DNA from: Volvariella volvacea V23
Lineage: Eukaryota > Basidiomycota > Agaricomycetes > Agaricales > Pluteaceae
Assembly (NCBI GenBank): GCA_000349905.1
Contig: KB722743.1
Coordinates: 1,171,162-1,229,774 of the forward strand
DNA length: 58,613 nt
Direction of reading: 5' to 3'
In this document: positions 1 to 11,027 of the stretch, piece after piece
Position numbering within the stretch: the first letter of the stretch is position 1
Layout: each line of letters starts with the position of its first letter
Position numbers and translations under genes: made by a program
Notes under the pieces: model-generated
Databases searched by the model: none
Seen by the model: the letters and a program-made list of their open reading frames with translations, nothing else
What the model was told of the DNA's origin: nothing

Positions 1-419
1 AACGCTGCGCACGGGCTTATTTGCCTTGTAGCGCGGCGGTGTTGAAAGCCTAATTAGTCAACAGGACAATGGAAGACAAGTGATGAAAAAAGATCCCTTA
101 CGTCGTTCTAGTAGTGATGGGTGGAGGTGTGGTGACCGAAATTTTGCACATGCTGGGTGGGCGCCAATGTCCTTCAAACCCTCAAGGATTCTGCTCCCTC
201 CCCCTTGAAATCTCCCTCATCATTGCTTTGATTTGAAATTCAAAAGGACAGACATGACATTAACGTGAAGCTTGTCCAATTTTATTATTTCGTTGCTGGA
301 TAGGGAGCTTATACTTCACTCGGGCGTGTTTGGGTGGACGTGGACATCAGAAATAGGCATCGTCTCCGGGCTTGTACATTTCTCCATCGACAGTCCGCGG
401 TTAGTTTGGCCGCAAAAGT
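1..419. other. Intergenic sequence, nothing recognised
   Basis: No open frame, repeat or RNA signature could be supported here. It lies beyond the end of the NACHT relic. Confidence 0.5.
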
Positions 420-705
420 GTTTATAGGACATAAATAGGCAGCAGGAATTTTGCAAGTCGCTGACCGTAGAAGAAGCGAATGAATTCTCTCTGATTCCGA
501 GAGATCATAAACCAGACTATGCTTTTTTTTGCTTGTTTCGAGAGACCCATTTCGTAAATTCTAGCGGGATGACGGTCTGAGCGTGGGCCTGTGATCGCAT
601 GAAATTGATATGGTCAGCTGCGCAACCGCATCGTGCATTGTACCTCGTGCACTCGCGTTGAAGGGTCTAAAAAGTGTATCTGATAAGGCTCATCACTCTC
701 TAGGT
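420..705 (-). pseudogene. Relic of a NACHT-type NTPase gene
   Basis: Read on the minus strand, about 46 bases around 640-690 match the start of exon 2 of the neighbouring NACHT-MYB gene (the part coding for the N-A-M-H-D-A-V-A-Q stretch) at roughly three quarters identity, including the intron acceptor just upstream. Further along, a weaker match to the E-F-x-K-W segment that precedes the Walker A motif can be followed to about position 450. The reading frame is broken by stops and the Walker A motif is gone. It is best seen as a decayed second copy of the NACHT module next to the live one. The outer limits are approximate. Confidence 0.45.
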
Positions 706-932
706 CGGATGACGGTGATACTCACATTACACTTATCGCAGAGTTCCCCTGTACTGCCAGTGCAGAAGTATTCGAGGGGGAATCAATGCTAACTAATACA
801 TGCCCTATTTACAATATCCATGGCACGAGATTTGTACTACTGATGTAACATTTTCCCAACGTCTATAGTACAGAATGAATGTCATCGGGTTACAGATCAT
901 ACATTATTCACCCCCTCTAAGTGGGTGATATC

Positions 933-3410
933 TCAACTAGAGGGCGGGTTAAGTTGACCTAATATTTGCCACGGCGGTATAAATCCATGACCTGTATCCA
1001 CAACCCAAGTCGATTCATCCTGCGACGGAAACTCAGGCGGTGGGCCAAAGATACCAAAGTCGCTGGTCGTATTCAAGTTCAGGTGTCCGAAACCGTGACC
1101 GAATGTTTCTGGATTTATCAATCGGGATTCACTGTACGAAACACTAGTAGGGAATAGAAGCATGTCGTCCCATTGCTGATCGGCAGGCGCGCCCTCGCAA
1201 GGAACGCTGCGAGATCGTCTTTGCTGCCGTTCAGTGGTGGCAAGGAAGGGGTTGATGGAGCTGCTATATGACAGGAATGGTGAAGATAAAGGGGGTGTAG
1301 AGGGTTCCGACATCGCATTGTGGTTCCTGTCTCTGCTTCGGCCTTGGTACGGAAAGTAATCGATTTCTACATCAGACGATGCTGACCGCGACCAAGTCAT
1401 TGGCCCACCAGGAGAGTAAACATCGTGGTCCATAGTCGGAACGGATACTCTAGCAGAACTCGCAGGTGAAGACCCCCTGGATGAGAAAGGTGAAGCATCG
1501 CTTCTAGACGAGCCGTGTAGTGGGTAGGGTGTGGATTCCGGTATTACTCTTCTACCCCGCTGTCTCAAATTTTCAGTACCAAACCTTGTGATACTGTTGT
1601 ACCTGTTCACTTGTCAACGGTGGTGCACCTAAATATCGATCTGGAAACAGACTTGCCGATTTTTGGCTGAGAGGCCTGTGCGACCTGGGAAGTATGTCTT
1701 GACAATCTTAGTCCAGACTTTGCCGTGCTGATTGACAGCTTGAATCAGAAGCTCATCCTTTGTCCAGTCTTGGTAAGCCATTCAACGTCTGATGATGAGC
1801 ATACTCACTGCTTCAGGTGTCCAGCTTGTCCTATTAATGGCTGGATTAAGCGTGTCAGCCCACCGCTTAGCGCACTCTGGCACAAGATGCGTTTAGCTAG
1901 GTCCCGAAACGATTGGTAAAAGTAACTCACGATCGCTGTTCCTGGTTTGGACCACTGAAGCGACAAGGGACCACCTGAAGGAATGATGAATGAAAGCCAT
2001 ATTTCAGACACATACTACCAACCTTGTGCCATATCGTTCAACGCCTTGTACGAGACGTTCATCTTCATCTGGTGCCCAGCCACCTTTTACGACGTCTGAG
2101 GCCATCTTGGCGAACCAGCGTTTCTTACAATCCTTGACGGTTCTATTGGGAACACGCTTTGCGATTGCGTGCCACTTGGAAGGAGCGGGGTTGCCAGGAT
2201 CCTCTGCGAGGTTAACACCGTCCGGTTAGCCAGGATCATCCCAATTTGCACTACGCTCGCTGCTCACCCTTCTCCACTGCATTACACAGGAGCTGGTCTT
2301 CTCTGGGAGTCCATCGCCGCCGGAGAAGTGTAAGATTACCAGGGACTTCGGCAGGATCGCGCTAATTTTATTAACTTTTAACACTCGCTTTCCTCTACAA
2401 GTTCCTAATGCTTACCACAGGCTCCTCTTGGGACAACCCCTCTGAGGTAAGCTCCTTAGTAGCCGATTCGCGAACTGCATTCTCTTCGGAAAGCCCAGAC
2501 TCCCGCGTGCTCGACTGACCTGGACGATTATCTACGTCTTCTTGTAACTGGTCCTTGCCACCCTTAACGTCAGAAGGAGCTATAGGATCGAGTTCAATCT
2601 GCCTACGGCATGCATTGGATATTCTGGCCGTACTGAATGCTGTTATGATACGTGGCCCGAGAGAGCTGGTAATGAGGAAAAATAGAGGGGAATTGGGCTC
2701 GTCAGAGGAAACGAGGCTCAAGATCTGACCTTGGTCAACGGGACCGTTACACTGGCACAGTGCATCAATGATAACGATCGCAGGCGGTATCCTTTCAGAG
2801 CTGACCGCTCTAATCGGCTCGACAACTAGCTTTAACCACTGCCAGTCCAGTCTTGCTGTTAGTATGGCTGGATTGAACTTGAGGGCCTCCAGTATCTTTT
2901 CCCTCACAGCTTCGTTCCACATTGCTAATTGATATGCAACCGTCACAGCGAAAGCCCTCCCCGAATTCCGTGCCTCATCATGTTTGTCGAAGAAGAAAGC
3001 GCCCGCAAGCTCGCTGTGCTTCCCATCATAGAAGTAGTGGATAAGGGACCTGCAAATGGTGGTTTTCCCGGATCCAGAAGGGCCATTTAACCAGATCATA
3101 TTCTTGTGGCGATCGACGTGGCTTGACCATTTCTCGAACTCTCGCAGGATGGTAAGTTGTGCACTAAGCTGGGTGACGAGGGATGTATTTTGTTGCGCGA
3201 CGGCATCGTGCATCGCATTTCGTGAACTTGCGTTGAGCAGAACAACTAGTAGGTCTAAGTAGTAGTGTTGAGCGCTCCGCGCTTTCCGAATATGATAACA
3301 ATAGTACCGTGGCCTGGGTTGCCTACTCCTTGGTATAAGTCACCCTGGACGTTCGTTATGCTCCCAACGTCTACGCTACGAGCGTTTGTGAAGAACGAGC
3401 TCGTCGACAT
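933..3410 (-). CDS. NACHT NTPase-MYB DNA-binding fusion protein (699 aa, 8 exons)
   Basis: Exons run 3410-3308, 3254-2416, 2361-2268, 2203-2023, 1974-1931, 1876-1809, 1757-1657 and 1602-933, giving exactly 700 codons with no internal stop. Residues 1-34 hold a glycine-turn motif (F-F-T-N-A-R-S-V-D-V-G-S) typical of the start of mushroom NACHT proteins. Residues about 75-270 are a NACHT-type P-loop domain: Walker A GPSGSGKT at 92-99 and a Walker B-like IVIIDALCQC near 194-203, where the usual D-E after the first aspartate is replaced by C-Q. After an acidic linker, residues about 330-477 form three MYB/SANT repeats with regularly spaced tryptophans, followed by a Ser/Pro-rich tail of 220 residues. 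The MYB part would bind DNA in the nucleus; the NACHT part would act as an ATP-dependent switch. The join is the 54-nt intron 2415-2362. Alternatively the NACHT frame runs on to a stop at 2395 and MYB is a separate gene, but no in-frame ATG lies between the 2361 acceptor and the first MYB tryptophan. The last intron uses a GC donor. Confidence 0.72.
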
Positions 3411-4436
3411 GCGTGGAGAGGAAAGAGGAATGCAGTTTGTGCATGTTTTTGCGCACTGTGTTCACTGTCGTGAGGCGGTGAAGGCACCCGACCAAGGCAG
3501 ACATCTTCCCACGAGCGACTGTCCAGGTTCCCCAGATGTACTAAGCTCTTCGAAAGTTGAGCAAATCTGTAATCGTTCAACATAGAGGTAATACGCTATG
3601 CACATGATTCTAGACATTAGGTTCTAGACATTAGTTACAAGTAGGGCCAGCATTGCCTGCGGTTAGTGTTGCAAGTCGACTCAGAGCTGGCTTAGAGTTG
3701 ATTGTGCAAAGCCTACACGGGAGACAAAAATATATGGCGTGAGCATTTCCCCAGGACATTTCCTGAGCGTTTCTATTGGTCACTTCACCTCATGCGCAGC
3801 TCATTCGACAGCTTTAAGCCGGAGAGCCGGAGAGGTGTAAGTGTTTCACCCTCCCATCATGGCCTCGGTCAGATTCTCTTTCCTTTTTCAAAGCTCATGG
3901 CCTTTGTAAATAGATTTTTTATATTGATTCTGTATCCATGTGTCCGAGCACCTAATCCCTCAGACTTGTGTTAGTTCCCTTGTGGAATCAAAGCGAGTGT
4001 CATTCATTGCATCCGTCTCATTTCCCGACCGATACATTTCGTTGCTCATCACTTGTCCGAGCCGTCACAGGCCGTAGTCTCAGGACGGCTCAAAGCCGGG
4101 TTGTACTTTGACGCTTAGCCCGACCCTACTTGACTCAGCTCCGCGGCACCAATACCAGCAGTTCATAAACAAGGCCGCCGTATTCAAAATCTCCCCGACT
4201 GCCTCCATCATCTTAGTCCGGATTCTAAATCCATAGCCGAGGCAGTTGACTTACACCGCCGGCAAGTCAAATTAGTCAATTGTGGAACTAGCTCGTGCCA
4301 TTCAGCAACAAGGCTTATATCCTATCGCAAAATTAATAGCGTCACCGACTCAGAGTATTGGTAATTTTAACATGCATCGGAGACCATGAACACGCCGCGG
4401 GGATGACCAAACCAACTTCTTAGTTGTCTCACATCG
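3411..4436. other. Intergenic region between divergent NACHT-MYB and SDR genes
   Basis: No gene seen. It should contain both divergent promoters. A 14-base near-tandem direct repeat (TTCTAGACATTAG twice) lies at 3608-3635. Confidence 0.5.
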
Positions 4437-4443
4437 TATATAT
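4437..4443 (+). promoter_or_regulatory. TATA box of SDR gene A
   Basis: TATATAT sits 78 bases before the ATG of the reductase gene, in a stretch otherwise without A/T runs of this kind. Confidence 0.5.
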
Positions 4444-4514
4444 GTATACTGCTGCTGGATAGCACATATACATACACCCCATCTTTACCTCACTCGCACT
4501 CTTGAGACCTGAAT

Positions 4515-5955
4515 ATGTCTTCCTCGAAGTTGATTTTGGTACGTCGCAAAGTGGTCGACTTGAGGAATTACTGGTGCTTATCGCTGTCGTGCAGATTGTT
4601 GGTGTTACTGGTTATGTAGGATCTAATGTTGCATTAGAGTTGATGAACCGAGGGTATTCTGTTCGAGGGTGAGTAATCCTAGTATTAAGACACCCTGATG
4701 CTCTGACTAACTTGCACCCACCACAGAACTACTCGAAGTCCAGCCAAAGAACTTGAATCAAAATTAAAACAGTATTATCCAAGGCTCGAGCTCGTTCAAA
4801 TAGATAACGTGGTTACAGGCGACTTTACAGAGGTGTTGAAGGGTGAGTGACGACCCCCTATCATCCATCAGTGTACAGTTATACACTTCTGTCATTCGCA
4901 GGTGTTTATGCCGTCATTTACTGTGCATCTCCCCTTCCACCTGATGCTGATCCCCGTGAGGTAATCCAGGTGCGTGCTCTCCAATCGTTGAGCACTTGCA
5001 TGTTCTGATCACAGATAGACCACCACTGAAGGCAGCTTAAATGTCCTCCGCCAAGCGTGGAAAGCAGGAGTTCGTAAATTCGTCTTGACGAGTAGCTGGG
5101 CCGCTACCACAGCTCGTATGTATTACATCTCGCGTTCTCCCCCAAACACGTACTAACAGGCACCCAGCCGATTATATCGAGAGACCCGGGAAAGTGTTTA
5201 CAGAGAAAGGTATGGTGATGCCTACATCTATATCGTCCAAAATCTCAAATATAATTCTGGAACGCAGATTGGATGTGCGTCCAATATCCAGACCAAGTTG
5301 ACTTCAACCAGAGTCCGTTGTGGATTTACGCTGCCGCCAAAGCGATTCAGGAGAGAGCAGCCTGGGACTTTGTGAAGCAGCACCCTGAGATGGACCTGGC
5401 GACCCGTGAGTTACCTTCTAACTGTGCAAGTGTCGACCTCTGATAACACTAATTTATTGTATGTTAGTCTGTCCTCCGTTCATCTACGGACCATTCGTCC
5501 CACATTTTCCCGTTAGAACTACTAACCTTGCAACCAACATCTTCGTATATGCCCTTCTCCGGGGATATCGTCCCATGGACTCCGATCCCTTGACGGTCGA
5601 CATCCGGGATGTCGCCAAAGCCCATGTTTCTGCGATGGAACTTCCTCCTAACCCGCAACCCGAAGCCAAGCGATTCGTACTTTATAGCGGTAACTTCAAT
5701 TGGGCAGACGCTGCCAAGTATTTGATGGAGCATCGCCCCGATATTAAGGACAGGCTACCACCTCTCGATATTGTGGTTGGTGTGCCCAAGGTTGCTACCA
5801 TCGACGCTAGCAAGGCGATGAAGGCATTAAAGATTGACAAGTGGATCCCGTGGCAGACTTCGTTGAATGACTCTGTCGATTCCTTGTTGGAAGTTGAGAA
5901 GAGTTGGAACGAAGAGCAGAGGAATTTGTTTAGTCCTACTGGAACGGCGATGTAA
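4515..5955 (+). CDS. NAD(P)-dependent epimerase/reductase, extended SDR family (copy A)
   Basis: Eight exons (4515-4538, 4595-4668, 4727-4842, 4902-4969, 5019-5115, 5168-5209, 5268-5405, 5468-5955) give 348 residues. The Rossmann dinucleotide motif G-V-T-G-Y-V-G follows directly after the 8-codon first exon. The catalytic Y-x-x-x-K reads Y-A-A-A-K in exon 7, preceded by a T-S-S strand in exon 5. The closest general class is the dihydroflavonol-4-reductase/Gre2 type, cytosolic enzymes that reduce carbonyl substrates with NADPH. The natural substrate cannot be told from sequence. A second copy with almost the same exon lengths lies inverted at 11.0-12.5 kb. The start is chosen because exon 1 is 24 nt in both copies. 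Confidence 0.9.
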
Positions 5956-6386
5956 GATATGCGCGAAGCGTTGATTCGTCTTTTAGATAGATAAAACAGG
6001 GTGTGTTTCCTAGTAGGGGATCCAATCAATAGCAGGTTCTTGGCACGATCAAAGGTGTATTAGATCTCGAACGCGCGAGACTGCTCAAAGGTCTATTTTG
6101 TGGTTCGGTTAGCCCTTTCAACCACAAAGAGCGACGTATAGAGCCTGCTTTCGTTGTCAGTATGGGTCCAAAGGAATCCTTATTTGTCTTTGTTAGGATC
6201 GCCGAGCGCTGAAGCGCGGGTCTGTTGATTGAGGAACGTGGGAGAAATGATTCAAACCCCGAATAATTCTGGTTTGTTTCCTTCGTCGACGTCGTGCCCG
6301 ACGACGAGCTCAACTCTTGGCCACCCCACCGACACTAGTCCGCCACACCACCCAAGGGACAGCACGCCTTCACGGGCAACACGTAT

Positions 6387-8711
6387 ATGTCCGTCCATAC
6401 AACCACCATTGTTTCCGGCGTTACCCATCATCACATGCTACCATCTGAATCTCACTCCAACATTAAACGAAAGGCAGTAGACGAATCCAACCCGCTGATG
6501 GCAGCTGCAAAGCGGCAAAAGAAGGATGTGGGTGCACTCCCGGCTCCGTTTGTTCGACACACACTTATCTATGGCAATTCGTAGGGCAAGGCTAGCGCGT
6601 CCAATAAACGGAAACGTACGTCAATATCGCGGAGGAGCACGCGTTGTTGTGCTCACAAACTCTTTATTTTACAGTGATTGGAGCTGAAGAGCAGCCTGGA
6701 GGACTTTTGATTGTCCGAGCGACACCAACAAGCTTCCCGCCCTCTCAGCCCCTCAATTCCGAACGACCATCCGCCCAGCCACCATCTCGGCCACCCTCTC
6801 AGCAAGCCCTCAGACAAGCGCCACCTTCCACATTACCTAGCTCACAACCTATTCCCTCTACTTCATTAAAGCCACCACAGAAGAAGTTCCGCGCGGAATC
6901 CCAGCCCCCTCCCTCTACGTCCGCCTTACGAAATGGTTACAAGACGAATTCACTTACGAGATCACGAGATTTTTCCAATGACGAGGATATGGAGCGAGAT
7001 GTGAGAGAGATGGAAAGCGAAGTTGATGCGCTGAAGCGCAGTTCACGCGCCCATGTATCCACGGACACTTCAATACATTCATCGTTACGGTTCTCATCAC
7101 TGGGTCCAGGAGGCCCCAACAGCAAGGAGAGATCGATCGACAAATCAAAATCGAAGATTGTGGATGTATCGCTTCCTCTCCCAGAACACGATACCCCCAC
7201 GATTGTCCGCAACAAGAAGCTCAGAGAAGGTGGCATGCAGGCAATATCAAACGGCCCGCAGCCGCAAAGGAGTATGAGTGAAGAGCCCAGTGAGACAAGT
7301 GGCAGTCGACGGAGGCGGAGTTCTTTCAGCTCTAGAGGGAAACGGATAAGTAGCTCATACCAAGCCACAGGCGTCATCAGTATGTCAGTTATTTAAGCCC
7401 ATATAATTAGGAACTCACCTTTCTCACATGCAGGTTATCCGCACAACAGTATTGGAGAGGGCAACTTTTACAAGCATATAGATGCGGAACTACCAGAAAC
7501 TGAACGGATACGGCAACTATTTATCTGGTGTTTGTCGCGTGCCACCTCACAACACAACGCGTCAATTCTGTCCAACTCACCGCCCTCCACGTTGCCACCT
7601 CTAACCGACAAGGCTCTCAAAATATTGAAGGCAGGTCAAGAAAATGCCCTCAGACTGCTAGCGGAGAAGGAGGTTGATCTCAGTCCGTATGGGCCCCTCG
7701 TCAATGGGCAGAGTAGTGGAAGTGGACAGGGGGAGAATCTGAAGGAGAACCAGCAGAATGTCACAAACAGGAACTGGGAAGTCACTTATGGGGCTCAAAT
7801 CAAACGGTATGCATAATATGATGTCCTCGCACCTGTAACCTGCTCATCTTCCTTCTTCTACCAGCGCACAAGAGGAAGATGATGCTTGGAAGCGTGTCAA
7901 TTACTTCTACGACAGTTATGTCAAGAAAATCCAGGCCGCAGCAGACAAGCAAATGAGCCTCTTGAAAGATTACGAGGAGCGGTTAGCGAGGTCAAAAGGC
8001 AAAAGTCGTGCGATCGAGAGGTTGGATGACACGAGTTTCGAACCCGATCCCGATTTAGAAGAGTTTTGGAGACCGCGCGAGATCGACGTCCCGGACAGCC
8101 TCCGCCCGGCATTGGTATTAGTTAACTCGATATTAAGTCCCAAGACACCGGACGGGCGGACAGAAAGCAGAAGGAAGAGTCTAAGTACGGCAGCGATAGA
8201 GATCGACGATTTGGACGCCGAAGTGACAAAACGGCTACCGGATGTGGAGTTTCAGCTCGATTGCCTACGGACATTCGCTTCTGAAGTGCGGGGTACGATG
8301 CGGGTGGCGGAGGACAAGCTCGATCGTGATTTCAGCATGCTGAAGCTAAACCTAGCGTCACGGTCATCATCTCTGCCTCAGCATTCAAGCGCCGAATCTT
8401 CGTCAAGTGTGAATGCCGGGTCGCAGCTCCTGATGACCTATCTGCCTCCCGAAGTGCGGAATACAAACGCACCTCCAGGTCCTAATCCTCGGGACTTGTT
8501 CAGGGCCTTGTCACGCGTCGATAAGGAACGCCCGCCAGCGAAGATCGGAGACGCTGCAAGGAGAGCAGCGAGGGAGGTGCAAAGAGCTGGGGAGAGTGGG
8601 TTCGCAGCCGTCGGTGAGCGGAAGCTTACTGGTATGCACACACCAAGAAAGACACCTGCAACGCCGAGACGAGGATCGACACCAGCCAGAGATCGGGATC
8701 GAGAGCGGTAG
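6387..8711 (+). CDS. DSN1: Kinetochore protein Dsn1/Mis13 (MIND complex subunit)
   Basis: Five exons (6387-6527, 6585-6615, 6675-7379, 7434-7806, 7865-8711) encode 698 residues. The N-terminal half is low-complexity, rich in Ser, Pro and Arg. The conserved Mis13/Dsn1 region begins near residue 290 with the family pattern of an aromatic residue, then D-A-E-L-P-E and R-x-x-x-L-F-x-W-C, followed by helical segments with K-x-L-K-A-G and an E-E-F-W motif. The family works at kinetochores: with Mis12/Mtw1, Nnf1 and Nsl1 it links inner centromere proteins to the microtubule-binding Ndc80 complex. It is longer than the yeast protein, mainly through the disordered N-terminal part. It is not related to its neighbours; being single-copy, it marks the conserved background into which the duplicated SDR genes are set. 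Confidence 0.85.
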
Positions 8712-9260
8712 CCGATCGTGGGGGTGGGGTGGCTGGTGTGATGATCTGATGGGGACGAATTCTTGGATAGTTGGGTGGGTGGGTGAGCGGCTTACACCTT
8801 ATTACTTATTCTGTTGTTACTTCTTTCGCTAGTGGAACCTTCAACTTCTACCCTTATACCGCCCGTTTTCTGACAGTGCTATCCTGTTGTATGTGTTAAA
8901 GAGGCCTTATCATCATAACGACTTCTCCGTTAATTGCAATCAAAGGAAATCATCCTCGGAATGATAAGCTGAAGGGGACTGCGGGACATAACTGTTCATA
9001 TGGCCATTCCTCTTGTGATGATTGCAAACGACGACGCGAGTGGATTCGCAATAATGGCGCCAGTCAGCTGACGTCAACCATATTTCACCACCAGTCGTGC
9101 CCACCAATCGCGGGGGTCCAACTCTCGGAAGTCTACCCGCGAGTTGTCATTCAATGAAGCTATGGTGCTTTATCAGAAGCTTTGCTTCGATGGCTCATGA
9201 TATAGTAATTTCCGGCAATCTACTCGTCGCGCTAAAGCTTACTGTTGGGAGAGATCGCAG
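8712..9260. other. Intergenic region before the GST gene
   Basis: I see no coding exon. The last part serves as promoter of the downstream glutathione transferase gene. Confidence 0.5.
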
Positions 9261-9267
9261 TATATAA
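9261..9267 (+). promoter_or_regulatory. TATA box of the GST gene
   Basis: TATATAA is 91 bases before the ATG. Confidence 0.55.
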
Positions 9268-9351
9268 GCTGCTGTGCCCGTTGGGACCAACAGCACCCCT
9301 CTTCTTGTTCGTCTCACGCAGACTCGTCATACTCCCACTCATTACACAGCG

Positions 9352-10189
9352 ATGGTCCTGAAACTCCACGGCGCTCCCGGCTCTACTGCTACAAAACGGG
9401 TTGCAGTCATCCTTCACGAAAAACAAGTTCCCTTTGAACTTGTGCCAGTCGACACCACTAAGTTGGAGCAGAAACAACCCTCTCACCTCGTAAACCAACC
9501 TTTTGGTCAAATACCCTTCATCGTGAGTTGCGATATGCCTAGAAGCATCACGTTGTCTGACGAACGATCATGCGGGCTATGCTGGTGAAATATTAGGACG
9601 ATGATGGTTTCATCCTATACGAAAGTCGTGCTATCGGTCGTTATATCGCCACCAAATGGGCTAATCAAGGCACACCACTCATTCCAACTGGGGAGAAGGA
9701 ATTGGCAATTCTTGATCAAGCTATATCGGCCGAGATCACGAACTTTGAGTTCTATGCTGCTCCTGCTGTCCGAGAGAAGGTCATCAAGCCGTAAGTATCA
9801 CTCACTTGATAACTCCGTCTTACGAATTAGAAGTGTGAATTACGCATAGTTCTCGTGGGCTACCAAATGACATAAACGTCTACAAACAGAGCATTGCTGC
9901 CTTGGATGCAAAGTTGGATGGCTATGAGGCTATCCTGAGCAAACAGAAGTATGTCGCAGGAAACGTAAGTTCCCTTACATGTTTGTCTTTGCTTATGTCC
10001 TGACTCTGATTGATATAGGAGCTAACCATAGCTGACTTATTCCACCTGCCATTTGGGTCATTGCTCCCAGATACGGGGAGCGATGTCGTTTCAAAGAGGC
10101 CCAATTTTGCTCGCTGGCTGAACGAGATCTCGACGCGCCCTTCATGGTTGGCTGTCAGGAGTGTAGTGAAGAGTGTTGATAAGTATTAA
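9352..10189 (+). CDS. Glutathione S-transferase
   Basis: Four exons (9352-9522, 9597-9790, 9850-9964, 10019-10189) give 216 residues, a normal cytosolic GST length. The N-terminal thioredoxin fold is shown by the opening M-V-L-K-L-H-G-A followed by a Ser/Thr-rich loop (P-G-S-T-A-T-K) where the catalytic hydroxyl lies, the cis-proline segment F-G-Q-I-P-F-I, and the E-S-R-A-I glutathione-contact motif. The all-helical C-terminal domain carries the E-L-T-I-A-D-L N-capping box and ends in R-P-x-x-x-R-W. The arrangement is that of fungal phi/theta-like GSTs. It conjugates glutathione to electrophiles or acts as peroxidase. It lies between the inverted SDR pair, so the three could belong to one detoxification neighbourhood, but no shared regulation is visible. 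Confidence 0.92.
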
Positions 10190-11027
10190 CTTGCGGCGTT
10201 CTAAGATCGTGACATATTCGCAGACGAATGTAAATCTACTGGCTTTGAGGTGAAACACTCAATATAGACATCCCAATGACAACCTGGAAACAATGTACAT
10301 CAACTCGGAAGTAATTGTTAGGCTGGTCTACGAATAACGGTACGTTCATTGTGAGGTAGGGAATGGACGAAGGTTGGTCAGATCTTCGAATTGTCTCATT
10401 GGTACTCTCTCCATTTCTTCATCTGAGCACATTGGATCCTAGCTTCGCTGTTGATAACTCCTAGCCTTCCTTCTTGGATTGTGGTGATATGGAGAATTTG
10501 GTTTCTGTCCGCGTAGCTGGTGTCCCTGGTGCAATGGAAAGCGCTTGCCTGAACTAATTGATGAGTATGGAGTGGACTGTCCTTTTTCTCATTTCCGATC
10601 GTAACTTTGGCAGCTTCTCTAGATCTGACGAGCCAGGTTGCTCAGTCTAATGCCAGGCGTTGTACAAGGCTTTATAAAAGTGTTGGCCTTTATGCTGTGC
10701 TGTCGCGCTGTTGCATCAACCCGTACATTGCACTTTCTTGGAAGAAGTATTTCAACGAAGCTGAGCCGACATGTGGGAAGCGGAAGCCACGACGCTTGAG
10801 GCTTCTCCCGTGTTTCTGGGCTTTTTCGGGTCACTTCTCCGTTATGACTTTTTTCGTATTTATTCTGCAATCCGTAGCTATACAATGGCCATCCCAGCTT
10901 GGATCTGGATGTCGTACTATATGCGCATCCAGGTATAAGCAGTGTCAATTCTCTGCGCGAACTTACAGTTGGCATGTCGACGTCAAATCCCTTCCAACGT
11001 AAATCTATATACAATTGCTACTTTATA
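10190..11027. other. Intergenic region between convergent GST and SDR copy B
   Basis: Both strands are open for 131 codons at about 10.6-11.0 kb, but neither translation has a recognisable fold, splice context or domain. I regard them as chance frames. Confidence 0.5.

Noticed and set aside
10515..10590. tRNA-like A-box (TGGTGCAATGG) followed by a run of T
   Set aside because: No T-arm or B-box (GGTTCRA) follows and no acceptor stem pairs, so a tRNA cannot be supported.
10607..11014. 131-codon open frames on both strands
   Set aside because: Neither translation has a domain, sensible start context or splice partner. Both sit just after the 3' end of the SDR copy B gene.
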